Of a stretch of 64,000 nucleotides of DNA, positions 51,391-62,750 are shown piece after piece. The position numbers and the translations under genes are program-made. The first letter of the stretch is position 1. Every line of letters begins with the position of its first letter. A model generated the notes under the pieces. That model was not told the origin of the DNA. It did no database searches and saw only the letters and a list, made by a program, of their open reading frames with translations. This stretch comes from Lyophyllum atratum. Taxonomy: Eukaryota; Basidiomycota; Agaricomycetes; Agaricales; Lyophyllaceae. Location of the stretch: NCBI GenBank assembly GCA_014905825.1, contig JACGCN010000004.1, positions 992,001 to 1,056,000 on the forward strand, written 5' to 3'.

Positions 51391-53575
51391 TCTCACGGAG
51401 AAGCCAGCGAAGTCCACGGGGTCATTTTGCAAGGTACAATTACATGTCTGGCCGCCAATGTGCGCATACACATGGTTCTTACTTTCTCAATAGAGTGAGG
51501 GCTGCGATCAATTCTGCTATTTTCGCCGCGGAATGCTTCAGAGTTCAAATAAAAAATGTAAAATCCCTTTCTTTGACCGACTCTGCGGACTGATGCTTCA
51601 ATCAGGTCCCTGATGCTGACCCCTCCCCCTCTCTGCATCGCTCGGCAACGAACTCGATGAAGGCATCTCTCGACCTCGCGAAAAATGCCCCGGTACTCAG
51701 CCACAAAGAAGGCCGACACAAAAAACATCATGATAGCCGATCCGCACTACCACCGCGATTCGGCGATCACAACGAAATGCGAGCCGCCTATGCATACATG
51801 CCGCATCGCAGATCCTACTTCATGGCCGGTATTCCTGTCCTGCTCATGCTCACGGTCTGTGGAACTTTCGAGTTGACCGCGGAACCTGACGGTTTCGGGT
51901 CAGGTCCTGATATGGCTCCCCATCATCATCACTTATGTCTACCGGCGGATTCAATTGTCTTTCGAAGCTTGAAGGGCCATGTTCCGGGCTCTTGAACTCG
52001 GACTAACAGCGCAAGTACCTGATCCTCATGTCAAAAAGGCTCGTCGTTTTGTCTGTCAGTCCATCTTGATGGATGATAGTACATTTGACCGTTGTATTCA
52101 CTGTCATTGATCAAGAGATGTAAGTATGTATTTGGAGCCATTGCGGTATGTGTAGAACTGATGCTTGATTTCAACCTTGGATTGACCGTCGGAACTTTAG
52201 GCTCTGCATAGTTAAGTTCTATTTCCCTCAAGACTTCCACTGGTTTTCTGTTTCTATTTCGATGAAAAATTACACCATGTACCACGTACTCTGTTTTGAG
52301 TGTGCGTCCCAAGAGCACAAGGTTCGGATGTATCACACGCCCCCCTCACAATTCTCAAGCCCCTCTCTAAACTTGGCCCTCCTGGTTTTTACGTAGACTG
52401 AAAATACCACATTGCAGGCACACAAGTCGCCAAACGATCAACCGCGCAATCGTGGAAGGATGAGCTGGCCCTCAAAAGTATACATATCTACTCTCTCCCG
52501 GGCTTCAAGGGGTTTAGGAAAGCGCGATCATACACATTTGATCTGGAAGCGCTTTTCCATCTGTGGCCGGCAGCGAAGAACGAAGGACATAAAACGGAAG
52601 CAATCCACCAAACATTTTCTGCGGGTCAATACATAGGTATTACAAAGCCCTTCGTGTTCACTCCGAGCCTCCCGCATCCACTTAGCTCTATCTCCTCCGT
52701 GTGCGCAGTAGCACTGTATAGAACGAGTCCGTCCCCATGACCTGCAACTCAAATCAAAGGAAGTAGAAGCATCAGGGGACAACCGAAACCACAAGATGGT
52801 TAACACATTCAAAGATCTGACAAACTTTACCTTCTCTCGATGTGGCGCTTCGTTCGGGACCTGGATCGATAGTCCCTTTGGTGTTAATATATGTCGAACT
52901 GGTGGCAGCCGAACCGAACCAGAAGTTCAAGAGCAGCCATCTATGTTAACCTATACATCAGAACATTCAAGTTCTTCTCTATCTCCTACTAAGCATGTCT
53001 TCCAGGGCCAAGGCACTATACTCCGGGCAAGTTTTTCCACTGAATGTTCCTCACATCATCGTTATACTACTTACGGCACCTACAGCTCGGTCTTGAAGCC
53101 TTTATAGTTCTAATTCTCGCAACCCCTTGCTGGTGATGGAAGAAGTTAGCACCGTATCCTGGAAGAAATGACGGAGCTCTTTATTCAACTCCAAGGACCT
53201 CGTCCGGTTTTCTTGTCGCCTATTTCAGCTTAAACACAGAAATATATTGTTGCATTCACGAATCCTCCAACCGACAAGCGACGGGCGTACGCTGTTCGGT
53301 TGGTAACGTGAATTGAAAGTAATGAAGTTGCTTATGTCTTCACCACTCCCCCGGAGAAATAGGCTATCGCTGTCCACATTATAAAGCAGCACTGATTTGC
53401 ACTAATAACTGTCATCCAAACGTTAACCTGGGCGAGGAGGTATCGGCGACTTGTGACCGAGGTTCAATACGACAGGTAGTTGGCGACTGTTCGAGTTCCT
53501 GAGTATTCGGCGATCTGGACGATCTATAGACGGAATTCCATACCTTATAGTAACCGAGGTGACGGATGTATGACG
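51391..53575. other. Gene-poor 2.2-kb region between USB1 and the P450 array
   Basis: No gene can be assigned confidently. Open frames at 51657-51995 (+, with a hydrophobic YFMAGIPVLLMLTVC), 52031-52336 (-) and 52796-53107 (+) show no family resemblance. The one stretch with clear protein-like composition is the exon-like frame at 52417-52740, listed separately. Confidence 0.4.
52417..52740 (+). pseudogene. Orphan exon-like frame, possible gene fragment
   Basis: Directly after a good acceptor-like TTGCAG at 52411-52416 lies an open frame without Met. It reads TQVAKRSTAQSWKDELALKS, IHIYSLPGFKGFRKARSYTF, DLEALFHLWPAAKNEGHKTE and AIHQTFSAGQYIG, and stays open to a TGA near 52740. Composition looks like real protein, but no start exon, donor or family can be identified. 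It could be one exon of an undetected gene or a relic. Confidence 0.35.
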
Positions 53576-55748
53576 TTAATAGTTGTCCGATGTATCCGTT
53601 TGTTGGATAAGTGTAGATGCCAACCGTGAACGAGGTCTAATATTGCACCGGAATGGCTGGGGATGGCTAGTGGCGAGTGAAATTTCTCAGCGCGAGATCG
53701 CGATGATACCAAAGGCCAGTTACCTCGTAAATGATGTGATAAATGCAACCTCAGGTGTGATCTCTTTCCCAAGTCTATCAATGGCTTTGGAGATTCGGAG
53801 GGTCGAAAGCATCGTCACCATCGCAATCCACAGACTGGCTTCAGCGACATGTCGGCCGGGACAGATTCTTGAAAGGGTCACCGCAGGTGGATCTCAGCGC
53901 TCATCCGCACCGCAAACAAATTAACAAACCTACGTCCGAAGCCCCACGTCGCACCGGAAGGAGGCTCCTCCCGGCCTTCTGGCTTGGGCAGAAACCGGGT
54001 GGGATCGAATGTAAAAGGATCAGCATAGAGGCTCTCGTCCCAGGTCATGCCCCTTGATATTTGGGATCACCCCCAGATCATCGAAAATGATTGGGACCAC
54101 ATACCTAATATTTGGGATGATAAGTGATCCCTTGGGTATAAACATACCATTATAGACGTCGTCTTCCACTACACGATGAGGGATGGCTGCGTAGGGCAAT
54201 GCTAAGTATGGATGCACGGCCGGCGTGTGGAACTACTTCACATGTTGGAAGAGGGTGGTTCCATCTGATGCAAGACACCGCAGTAAGTAATCTGTTCGGC
54301 ACAGAGGTACTCGAACAACATGCCTCAGAGTCTCCTGCAGGAGACCTTCAAGGTACGGGAGGGAAGCCCGATCGTTGAACTCAGGTAAACGATGGGTTCC
54401 TACCACGGCATCAAGTTCCTCTTGTGCTCTGACTTGGCACTCTGGGTAAAGCACCATCGCTAGCATAAAGAAAGAGAGCATTGAAGAAGTCTCCATCCAG
54501 AATACCAAATGCATTAGAAATAACCAGTTGGGCCATTTTGAATTTACTTACCGTCTCTGCACCTGCTATATAGGCCGTAGTAGCCATGCCTTTGATATCA
54601 TCGACACCATATCCCACGGCATTGCCCTCACGACTAAGTGCATCTAGTTGGGAAGCCATGACCGATGCTTTCGCTGTTCCCTCAGCCTATACCGAGGTTA
54701 AACCGGTAATAATAAACCCGATCGTGCGTGAGCGAACCATTTGTCCCTGGACGTCTTGGAATGGAAAGTCGTACATCTCTCTGACTTTTGGATAGTGGTG
54801 TCTCGCGAATCGTGCGTAGTAGGTTCCCGGGAACCAGGATGGCATGTATTGCACTAAAAATGAAGGGAAGCAAGATTATAGTTGAATTGAAGTAGGTCAC
54901 ACTCACGGAAGGGAAATACATCAAGTAGATTGGAACCCACCGATCCCAGTTGGGTGAGGGTCCAGCCGACCTCATCTGCGAGTTTGACATACGGGTCAAT
55001 GTCGGAAACTACCTGATGTCCATGGACAATCCTCATAATTATAGCTGTCGAGAACCTGTTGAGAATATAAACTTTATCAATGCCGCATCACAGTAGCTGA
55101 GGCATAACGGAGCGGTTTGGCCCACGGGTAAGTGCTCGCACCTGGTGAGGAGCTTCTCCCAGTCTTCCGGATCACTGACAAGATTTTGGACGAGCACACG
55201 GGCTTCGCGCACTTGAATGGGGCGATAGTTTGAAGTTGTTTTCTTGTTGAAATGTTGCTTGAACATCCGTCGCTGCACCTGGAAACTCTTTCCATAAGGT
55301 AGAAATGCCAAGTTATCGGTCCATCCCATGCTGTCCATTTGGGGCAAGATTCCTAAGCGACAAAACTTGTCAAGCACTTGCAGAATTGACGCACATGTCG
55401 AATACACGCAGACGAGGTCTATCATTGTAATTTGAACTCCTCTTTTCCATCAACTCAACTGCCGTTTGAATATTGTTTACAATGATTGTGATTCGACCGA
55501 GAATATTGAGGTGCATAATGTTACCTACAGATCCTGGTTAGCACCACTGCTTCTGAAAGGTGAGGTGATGCACCGTAAGTTTTTCCCAATTTATAGAAGA
55601 ATATATCGAAATTTGAGGTGGGTGCAATCCTCAGGTGGCCTATGAGCGGATCGCTTGGCGGGCCGGGGGGTAGGGGAGGGTATCGTGGTCGGCAGAGGCG
55701 GTATACGAACACAAACGCGCAGAGGGGAGTTAGAAGCAGGAGCGACAT
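53576..55748 (-). CDS. Cytochrome P450 A (first gene of the array)
   Basis: This is a microsomal fungal P450, resembling proteins annotated as O-methylsterigmatocystin oxidoreductase-like. The start at 55748 aligns with the paralogue at 58254; an earlier in-frame ATG at 55772 exists. It has an N-terminal membrane anchor (MSLLLLTPLCAFVFVYRLC), a Pro-rich hinge (PPLPPGPPSDPLIGHL), NIMHLNILGRITIIVNN and GWTDNLAFLPYGKSFQVQRR. Key motifs are the I-helix AYIAGAETT, K-helix ETLR, FIPKGSLIIPN, FDPTRF and heme loop FGRRICPGRHVAEASLW. The intron after ETLR (54323-54265, 59 nt) has a GC donor. The last intron starts at AG|GTAACT, and the final exon encodes SHPQPFRCNIRPRSR to the stop at 53578-53576. Stopping at 53722-53720 would drop that exon. 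About ten introns; no disabling change seen. Confidence 0.85.
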
Positions 55749-56004
55749 GGGATCAGAAAATAACACTATCACTCACGTCCCCTCCTTATCAATCCCATGA
55801 GTGAATACGTAAGTTCGAAGGGAGTTGCAGGGCACTTTTACAGCCCTAGCACATGTGTATCGGTGAATCAGTCGGTGGCGTTGTTGGCAGTCATGTTACC
55901 ATTATACATGAGGCAGTCACGGTCTCAACAGAGCACTGTAAGAGTTGCATTTGGCTGTCCGTCTTACATGCGCAGAGCGATGCCGGTACTTATAAGTGCA
56001 TACA

Positions 56005-58254
56005 TCAGTAATTTTCCGAAGTACCCGCTTGCCGGATTAGGGAGAGCGTCGCCTGCGAGCGCGGACGAATCACACAGGGGAATGGACGTGGACGACTAGA
56101 GGCACCAAGTTCAACAGGCACATCACAGATACGGACTGCAAGTCAGCATTTATAAGACTGTGAGGGACGGTGGTCTCTACCTTGCAATCGATGTGAGAAA
56201 TGCGACCTCCGGTATTATCTCCTTGCCATCGTCGCCCACTTCTTTCGATATATCTAGGGTCAGGAGGATCGTGGCCATCGCAATCCAGAGGCTGGCGTCT
56301 GCCACATGACGACCAGGGCAAATCCTACAGGAGAAATAGGTAAGTCGTGAGTCCATAGTTTCAAAGGTTAAGATAACTATTGGTATGTTGACTAACCTTC
56401 GCCCAAAACCCCACGTCGCCCTGGGAAGGGGCTCGTTTCGGCCCACCGGCCTCGGTGAAAATCGAGTGGGATCGAAGGAAAAGGGATCACTGTATATATT
56501 CGCATCCCATGTCATACCTCTTACAAGCATGTGCTCCGTTAGTCAGATGCTCAACATGAGACCGTGTTAGAGACGTACCTAATATTAGGGATGATGACGG
56601 ATCCCTTTGGAATGAACATCCCATCATAGATATCGTCCTCGAGCACACGATGAGGAAGAGCTATACGAAAGATCATACACGATAAGCTTGAAGGTAATGG
56701 ATTTAGTATTGATGTGCGACTTTCCTGTAGGCACGGGGTGATTCCATCTGACATCATTGTCAAAAAGTCAATGACGTTCCTACGAGAGAAACAAGAGTAA
56801 TCTACCTGAGGGTCTCTTGAAGCAGGCTTTCCAGGTAAGGGAGCGAGGTGCGGTCATCAAATTCAGGTAAGCGCCCAGTTCCAATCACGGCATCGATTTC
56901 CTCTTGCGCTCTGATTTGGCATTGCGGATAGAGAACCATCGCAAGGATGAAGATAGATAGGGCAGAAGATGTCTTGAATTCGAATTCCAGCTGTTAGATG
57001 GGTAGTTATCAGTACCTAGCGGTTTGCTCACTGTTTCGGCACCCCCAATGTAGGCGGTCACAGCGACTCCTTTGATGTCATCAAGGTCATACGAAGTTTT
57101 GTGGCCTATAGCAGCTTCGTTGTTGAGAGCATCAAGTTGAGATGCCATCATCGATGGTTTTGCCGTCCCTTTGGCCTGTGCAATAACACTGTAAGCAATA
57201 TGTCCATGTCCGCAATTATTGTCGACCAACCATCTGCGCCCGCACTTCATTAAACGGATATTCATGCATATTTCGAACTTTTGGAAGGTTGTCTCTTGCG
57301 AATTGCGCGTAATACGTCCCTGGAAACCAAGATGGCATATACTGGACTGCAAATGATGGTAAATCCAGAGCAGAAAGAAGATGCAGTTCGCTTACGGAAA
57401 GGGAAGAAATCGAGGATGCTGGCTCCTACAGCACCGGCCTGTGTAAGGGCTAAGCCGACCTCATCCACCAGCTTGACATACGGATCGTCTTCTGGCATGA
57501 CTTGGTGCCCGTAGGTTATCCGCATGATGATTGCTGTCGAAAATCTGCATACAATCAGCCTTTTCATGAAATATGCAGAGCTGAATTCAAATACCTGCTA
57601 AGGAACTTTTCTCGGTTGCTGGGGTTATCAACCAGGTTCTGGACAAGGAGGCGTGCTTCGCGGAGTTGGATGGGTTGGTATTTCATGCTAGCATCCTTGT
57701 TAAAGTGTTCATGGAACATTCGTCGGTGACGATGGAAGCGTTCCCCGTATGGCATAAATCCTAAACTATTTGTCCACCCCATACTGTGGAAACGTCAGAA
57801 ACCCGAAGGAGAACAGAGAAATGGGCATGGGGGAAGGCAGTAGGGAGCGAGATCAATATGAAGGAAGGAAGAAAGGCATGGAAAACGCACCACTCGAGTA
57901 CCCTGATAGGTGCTCTGTCGCTGTAAACAGAACCCCTTCTGTCCAGCAATTCGACCGCTGTCTCAACACTGTTTACAATGATCATTATACGACCAAGAAA
58001 GTTCAGATGTGTGATATGACCTGTAGATATAGATTAAGATCATGCTAACCAACAGAATTGGTCTACGGACCATAGGCCTCTCCAAGCTTGTAAAAGAAGA
58101 TATCGAAGTCGGACGTAGGGGCGATTCGAAGATGTCCTATCAATGGGTCAGCTGGAGGGCTGGGCGGGAGAGGCGGGCGCCGAGGGCGGAAGAAGCGGTA
58201 GAGGCAGAATGAGAGAAACGCAGAAAGAAGAAGGAAGGGGAGATGGAGAGACAT
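56005..58254 (-). CDS. Cytochrome P450 B (one non-canonical donor)
   Basis: A paralogue of P450 A. The start MSLHLPFLLLSAFLSFCLYR is the membrane anchor, followed by PPLPPSPPADPLIGHLRIAP, IFFYKLGEAYG and GWTNSLGFMPYGERFHRHRR. Then come LREARLLVQNLVDNPSNREK, STAIIMRITYGHQVMPEDD, YDLDDIKGVAVTAYIGGAET (I-helix), AQEEIDAVIG, ETLRWNHPVPT (K-helix), FIPKGSVIIPN, FDPTRF and heme loop FGRRICPGRHVADASLW. The final exon SRPRPFPCVIRPRS ends at 56007-56005 after an intron starting at AAG|GTAGAG. One oddity: after WNHPVPT the donor expected at 56724 reads GA (ACAG|GAAAGT), where P450 D has GTCAGT. This could be a rare GA-AG intron, use of a short alternative intron, or a lesion. Everything else is intact. 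Confidence 0.78.
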
Positions 58255-58639
58255 GTTGAAGCGCGTCCTCGGCCATCCGTTCTTTTGTACTTGAATTTAT
58301 TCTTGGACCTGGTGACGGATTTAGGAATTGTTTGGGCATTGCTCATGCTACAAGCACATCGGCCAGTCATATCGTAGGGTTCTATCTCCTTGCTCCCAAA
58401 TTCGGACTGACAGTTCCTCGATTTGTACTGACGGACTATTTCAGGCAGAGCATCCTCAGGGCACACAATCTGAATCACAATGTACACATCCGAATCAATA
58501 ATGATCTGACGTATCTGCCGTTTGGATAAGCGCCAGTGCTGGAGGTGAAGGTCGTCTGATAATACTTACATGGTAATTGTCGTGGATAACTGCAGACACA
58601 TCCGAATTAGCTCTGTACAGAAATGTGCAAGGAGCAGAA

Positions 58640-59870
58640 GCATGAAGTACCTAGTACCAGTGGTTTCCACTGCTGTGGGTGATTTCCTCTCCATTCCTGT
58701 CCGCAGCCTTTCTAATATTAAGAGTCGACAAGATGGTGGCCACTGAGATCCAAAGATTAATGTCAGGCAGATGCCGGCTGCTTCATATCCTAGGAAACAA
58801 TAAGCAAAGATATCAGGAGGCAAGTAAGTGCTCACGGTCGTCACTCACCGCGGCCGACTGATCCAAGCGGAAGCGGGGTCAAAAATGAATGGATTGGAGT
58901 AAACGTTCTCATCCCACGTCATAGTACCTGGTGGTCGTTTGAGTGCGAGATTTAATTTGGGTTTTTAATGTACTGACATACCTGACGTTCGGAATGGTCA
59001 TCGAGCGCTCGGGAATGAACTTCCTCCATCACATGATGAGGCGCCCCCGTGAAGGCGTACATACGTTGAACTATAGATGGACATGGTCGCGATCATCTCG
59101 GCACGAACAGTTTATGTCCCTTAGGAATGGAGAAACGACAATGTGCATGCCCGCCGCTGACCCTGCGTTTGCGAGCGCTGCACTGAAGGATCATTATCTG
59201 AGTATACTTGATATCCAAATACTATCGGCGTTACGATCGAGACAGCAAGCCTACACATATTCAGTTAAGAGGTGCGGTGACTATAACATATCTTGTGCCA
59301 TACTGATACGTACCTGTCTGACAGTTTCTCTCGGTCCTCTGGGCTTACGCCGAGTGACGAGGAGACGCGCCTCACGAAATTGGTTCGGCCGTGGTTCACG
59401 GTCATGTGCTTGCTGAGAGTGCTTGCTGGAGTGTTTGTAGAGCGTTGACTTGTGCTGCTGAAAAGATCTCCCATAATGCACTTAATTAGTCCGTCTCATC
59501 CTTTCGAGTGCCAGAAATATCAGCATCATGACACGCGTGATATATCGACGAAAGAGACACACAGGGGCCTCCATTGTCTCAATTCAAGCTCCTTTTTTCT
59601 AGTAAAAAGTATTGCGCTTTGAACGTTATTGACGATGACGAGGATGCGGCCAGCGAGATTAAGGTGCATGATCCTGCCTATACCCTCGTTTAACAGTCGT
59701 AACAGGACGCAACATGCCAGGACTCACCTTATTCCTTTCGTAGTTCGCAGAAAAACAAATGAAAACCGGAAGGTGCGAGCCTCCAATAAGTGGAGGAATC
59801 GTAGGACTGCCAGTCGAGGCGAAGTTGGTGGTTTCGCCTGACAATTCCGGCAATGTCGGGCGATCGTTAC
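58640..59870 (-). pseudogene. Cytochrome P450 C relic, heme cysteine lost
   Basis: A decayed P450 between two intact paralogues, with pieces in correct order. Found in order are PPLIGG then, in another frame, LAPSGFHLFFCELRKE followed by a stop (about 59830-59720), and IMHLNLAGRILVIVNNVQ (about 59690). Then FREARLLV and LGVSPEDREKLSDRY lie in different frames (about 59390-59290), and APHHVMEE then, frame-shifted, KFIPERSMTIPNVR (about 59040-58980). TWDENVYSNPFIFDP lies near 58920. The heme loop reads RI-stop-SSRHLPDINLW where paralogues read RICPGRHLADASVW, so the Cys codon is now TGA (58785-58783). The block that should hold the I- and K-helices is absent, since only about 250 bp separate its flanks. 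It cannot encode a functional P450. Confidence 0.88.
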
Positions 59871-60186
59871 AAGACACATGTCATGGCGAAGAGGGCAAGA
59901 AAGAGGAGCATTGCTGCGGCTTGAGTGGTAAAGTCATCTTATTCAGAAATGGTGTACAGTATAAAGTGAGGGTAACAATTGGGAGGCGCTAACGACGCGT
60001 TTGCCACAAGACACGCCTCCGCAAACTCCGCCCGAACAGGGTAAGCGGAGCGCCAATTCGCATTTCACCGACGTTCGGAGGTGACATGAGGGAGATATCC
60101 TGCTGGTAATTCAAGTGCCAATACTACAGAAGTCATCGACATCCGAATATCAACGAGAATTAGCCTATTATCAGGCTATCGTCCAC

Positions 60187-62359
60187 TCAATAGTTATTTT
60201 CCACATCTGCCTGGAAAACGAGGTCCTCGGCCGAGTGCGAGCGCGGGCGAATACCGCACTGGAAAGGACGCGGGCGGCTGTACAGGCAGGACAGCAGAAG
60301 ATATGTTTCTGTGAGGATCGAATATGTGCTTCCGTGAGGCGCTTACCTTGCCACCGAGGTGTAGAATACCTCCTCCGGGGTAATCTCCTCTCCATCTTCG
60401 CTCTTCGCTTTCGAAATACAGAGGGTCGATAGGATGGTAGCCATTGCAATCCACACACTGGCATCCGCGAGATGCCGGCCAGGACATATCCTGAACGAAT
60501 CCGAAATTAATCGCATGTGTCTGCTATTATTAACATGTACGGAGTGACGCACCTGCGTCCGAATCCCCATGTCGCACCCGAAAAGGGCTCCCCACGGCCT
60601 AGAGGCTTTTGCATATACCTGGTGGGGTCAAATGTAAACGGGTCCTCGTATATATTATCATCCCAAGTCATTCCTCTGAACCCACTCCATCAGGTGTATA
60701 CCCTCGTAATAATTTGATTCTCATACCTGATATTTGCGATTACAACCGAGCCTTTGGGTATGAACATACCATCATATACATCATCCTCTGAGCCCTGGTG
60801 GGGCACCCCTACGAGGATGACAAATCATCTAGAGTGAGAGAAGAATAATACTGAAAGCTAGTTGACTGACCTGTTGGGACAGGATGGTGCCATCTGATCG
60901 GCGAAACCACGGTCAGTACGGTGTGAATTGAACCGAGTCAACGTACATACCTGAGGGTTTCCTGAATGAGACATTCGAGATACGGCAGTGACGCTCGATC
61001 ATCAAACCGCGGCAGACGTTCTGTCCCTACAACCGCATCGAGTTCTTCCTGAGCCCGAAGTTGGCAATGTGGGTATAGAACCATTGCCAGGAAGAAAATT
61101 GACAATGCTGAAGAGGTCTTAAACATTCCAGAGTATCAGGAACGGTTTGGCAATATAGTCGGAACCCTCACTGTTTCCACGCCAGCAATATAAGCAGTAG
61201 CACCAACACTCTTGATGTCTTCTTCATTGTAGTCGACCATATGACTTGCTTGGTCAAGGGCTTCCAACTGGGACAGCATCATCGATGGCTTTGCAATGCC
61301 TTTGGCCTGTAGAAAATTTGTCGCTAAGCAATCGAAATAGTCGAGGTGCGGAGACCTACATACCATCTGTTCCCGCACCTCTCGAAGCGGGAAATCATAC
61401 ATCGCTCTGACCGTTGGAAAGGTGGCTCTTGCGAAGTTCGCGTAGTATGTTCCAGGGAACCAAGGAGGCAAATACTGAACTGTTGTTTCAACATCAATAT
61501 CACGATAAGGTAATAAACTTCGACGGTCGACCTACGGAATGGGAAGAAGTCGAGAAGGTTGCCTCCCGTTGAGCCTCCGTGTACGAGCGCATCCCCCGCC
61601 TCTTCTGCAAGCTTCAGAAATGGGTCGTCGTCTGAAGTCACCTGGTGCCCAGACACAATTTCCGAGATGATTGCCGCAGAAAATCTATATGGGAAGTTGG
61701 GATCAGTCGTTACTTACACAGTTATAAGAAATGGCAACACATACCTGTTCAGGAAGTTCTCCCTCCCCTCTGGGTCTTTGACGAGATGCTGCACAAGAAG
61801 ACGTGCTTCACGGAGTTGCAAGGGTTTGTACGTCGTAGCTACATCCTTCTTGAAGTGTTGCTGGAACATTCGCCGATGCGTTTGAAACCTTTTGCCATAC
61901 GGCAACATTGACAACGCCAGTGTCCAGCCCATCCTTTTGATGCATCTCAGTCCGTGACAACGAATAGAAATGGAAGTTCGACGAACAGGTCAAAGACCCT
62001 CATAAGCTTTCGATCGCTGTAATTCGGACTGCGTTTCTCCAGTAACTCGACTGCCCTATCTACACTGTTAATGACGATTGTGATCCGCCCCAGGACATTA
62101 AGGTGCATGATATCGCCTGGGTGCAGTTCAATGGTCGATCTCTTCGTGAATTCCAGCGTGTTGACATACCATAGGCTTTCCCAAGTCTATAGAAAAAGAC
62201 GTGGAAGTCAGAAGTGGGCGCGAGCCTGAGGTGTCCTACGAGCGTATCGGCCGGGGGACTAGGAGGAAGAGGCAGACGGCGTAGTCGGCGCTTGCGGAAG
62301 AACTGGAATAACACTGCACAGGCTGCGACGAAGCAAGCAGCTTGTAAATAAGGGGACAT
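60187..62359 (-). CDS. Cytochrome P450 D (last gene of the array)
   Basis: A full-length paralogue of P450 A and B. The start at 62359 gives the anchor MSPYLQAACFVAACAVLFQF and a basic stop-transfer (FRKRRLRRLPLPPSPPADT), then VGHLRLAPTSDFHVFFYRLG and MGWTLALSMLPYGKRFQTHR. Next are LREARLLVQHLVKDPEGREN, FLPPWFPGTYYANFARATF-like sequence at 61471, DIKSVGATAYIAGVET (I-helix), FFLAMVLYPHCQLRAQEELD and ETLRWHHPVPT (K-helix). The C-terminal part has FIPKGSVVI, YEDPFTFDPTRYMQKPLG, TWGFGRR and ICPGRHLADASVW. The final exon, RPRPFQCGIRPRSHSAEDL, ends at TGA 60189-60187 after an intron whose donor AG|GTAAGC overlaps an in-frame TAA at 60345-60343. All introns checked have GT-AG ends, making this the best intact member of the array. 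Confidence 0.86.
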
Positions 62360-62750
62360 GGCCGCGGTAAGGAATCAACGATCAACAGGATGTCCATGCA
62401 TTCTTCGTGAGACCGATTTCGCGTCTTCCACACCTTGACATCGTGGATGGACGTCCAACGGAACCGAAGTGGAAAGCTTGCCGGACGGCGAAGCGGACAT
62501 TGTTGACGCAAACATTCCTAAACAAACGCGTGACATTTTGGGACGCGAAGTTCCATTGTGCGAGCAACTTGCATGTGTACATTTGTTGGACCTCGGAATT
62601 GTGTAACCCAGCACTCGCCCCAGAGACAAGACACCACCCTCTCAGTGATTCCGGTCTCCGGACCTCTTTCCCTCAGCTCCCCTGGACCTGGTGCAATAGT
62701 TTTGGGGAAGGCCATCCCGATGCCATATAATTTATTTTGTCATTGTGAAT
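62360..62750. other. Intergenic region between P450 D and the transporter
   Basis: About 390 bp upstream of P450 D and downstream of the transporter stop. It must carry the P450 D promoter. No gene or repeat is seen. Confidence 0.4.

Noticed and set aside
53720..53722. TAA as the natural end of P450 A (and equivalents at 56177 and 60343)
   Set aside because: The stop is part of a splice donor, and a conserved last exon with PFxCxIRPRS follows in all three intact copies.
53583..53924. Plus-strand frames across the P450 array as separate genes
   Set aside because: They are antisense to well-supported P450 exons and have no protein resemblance.
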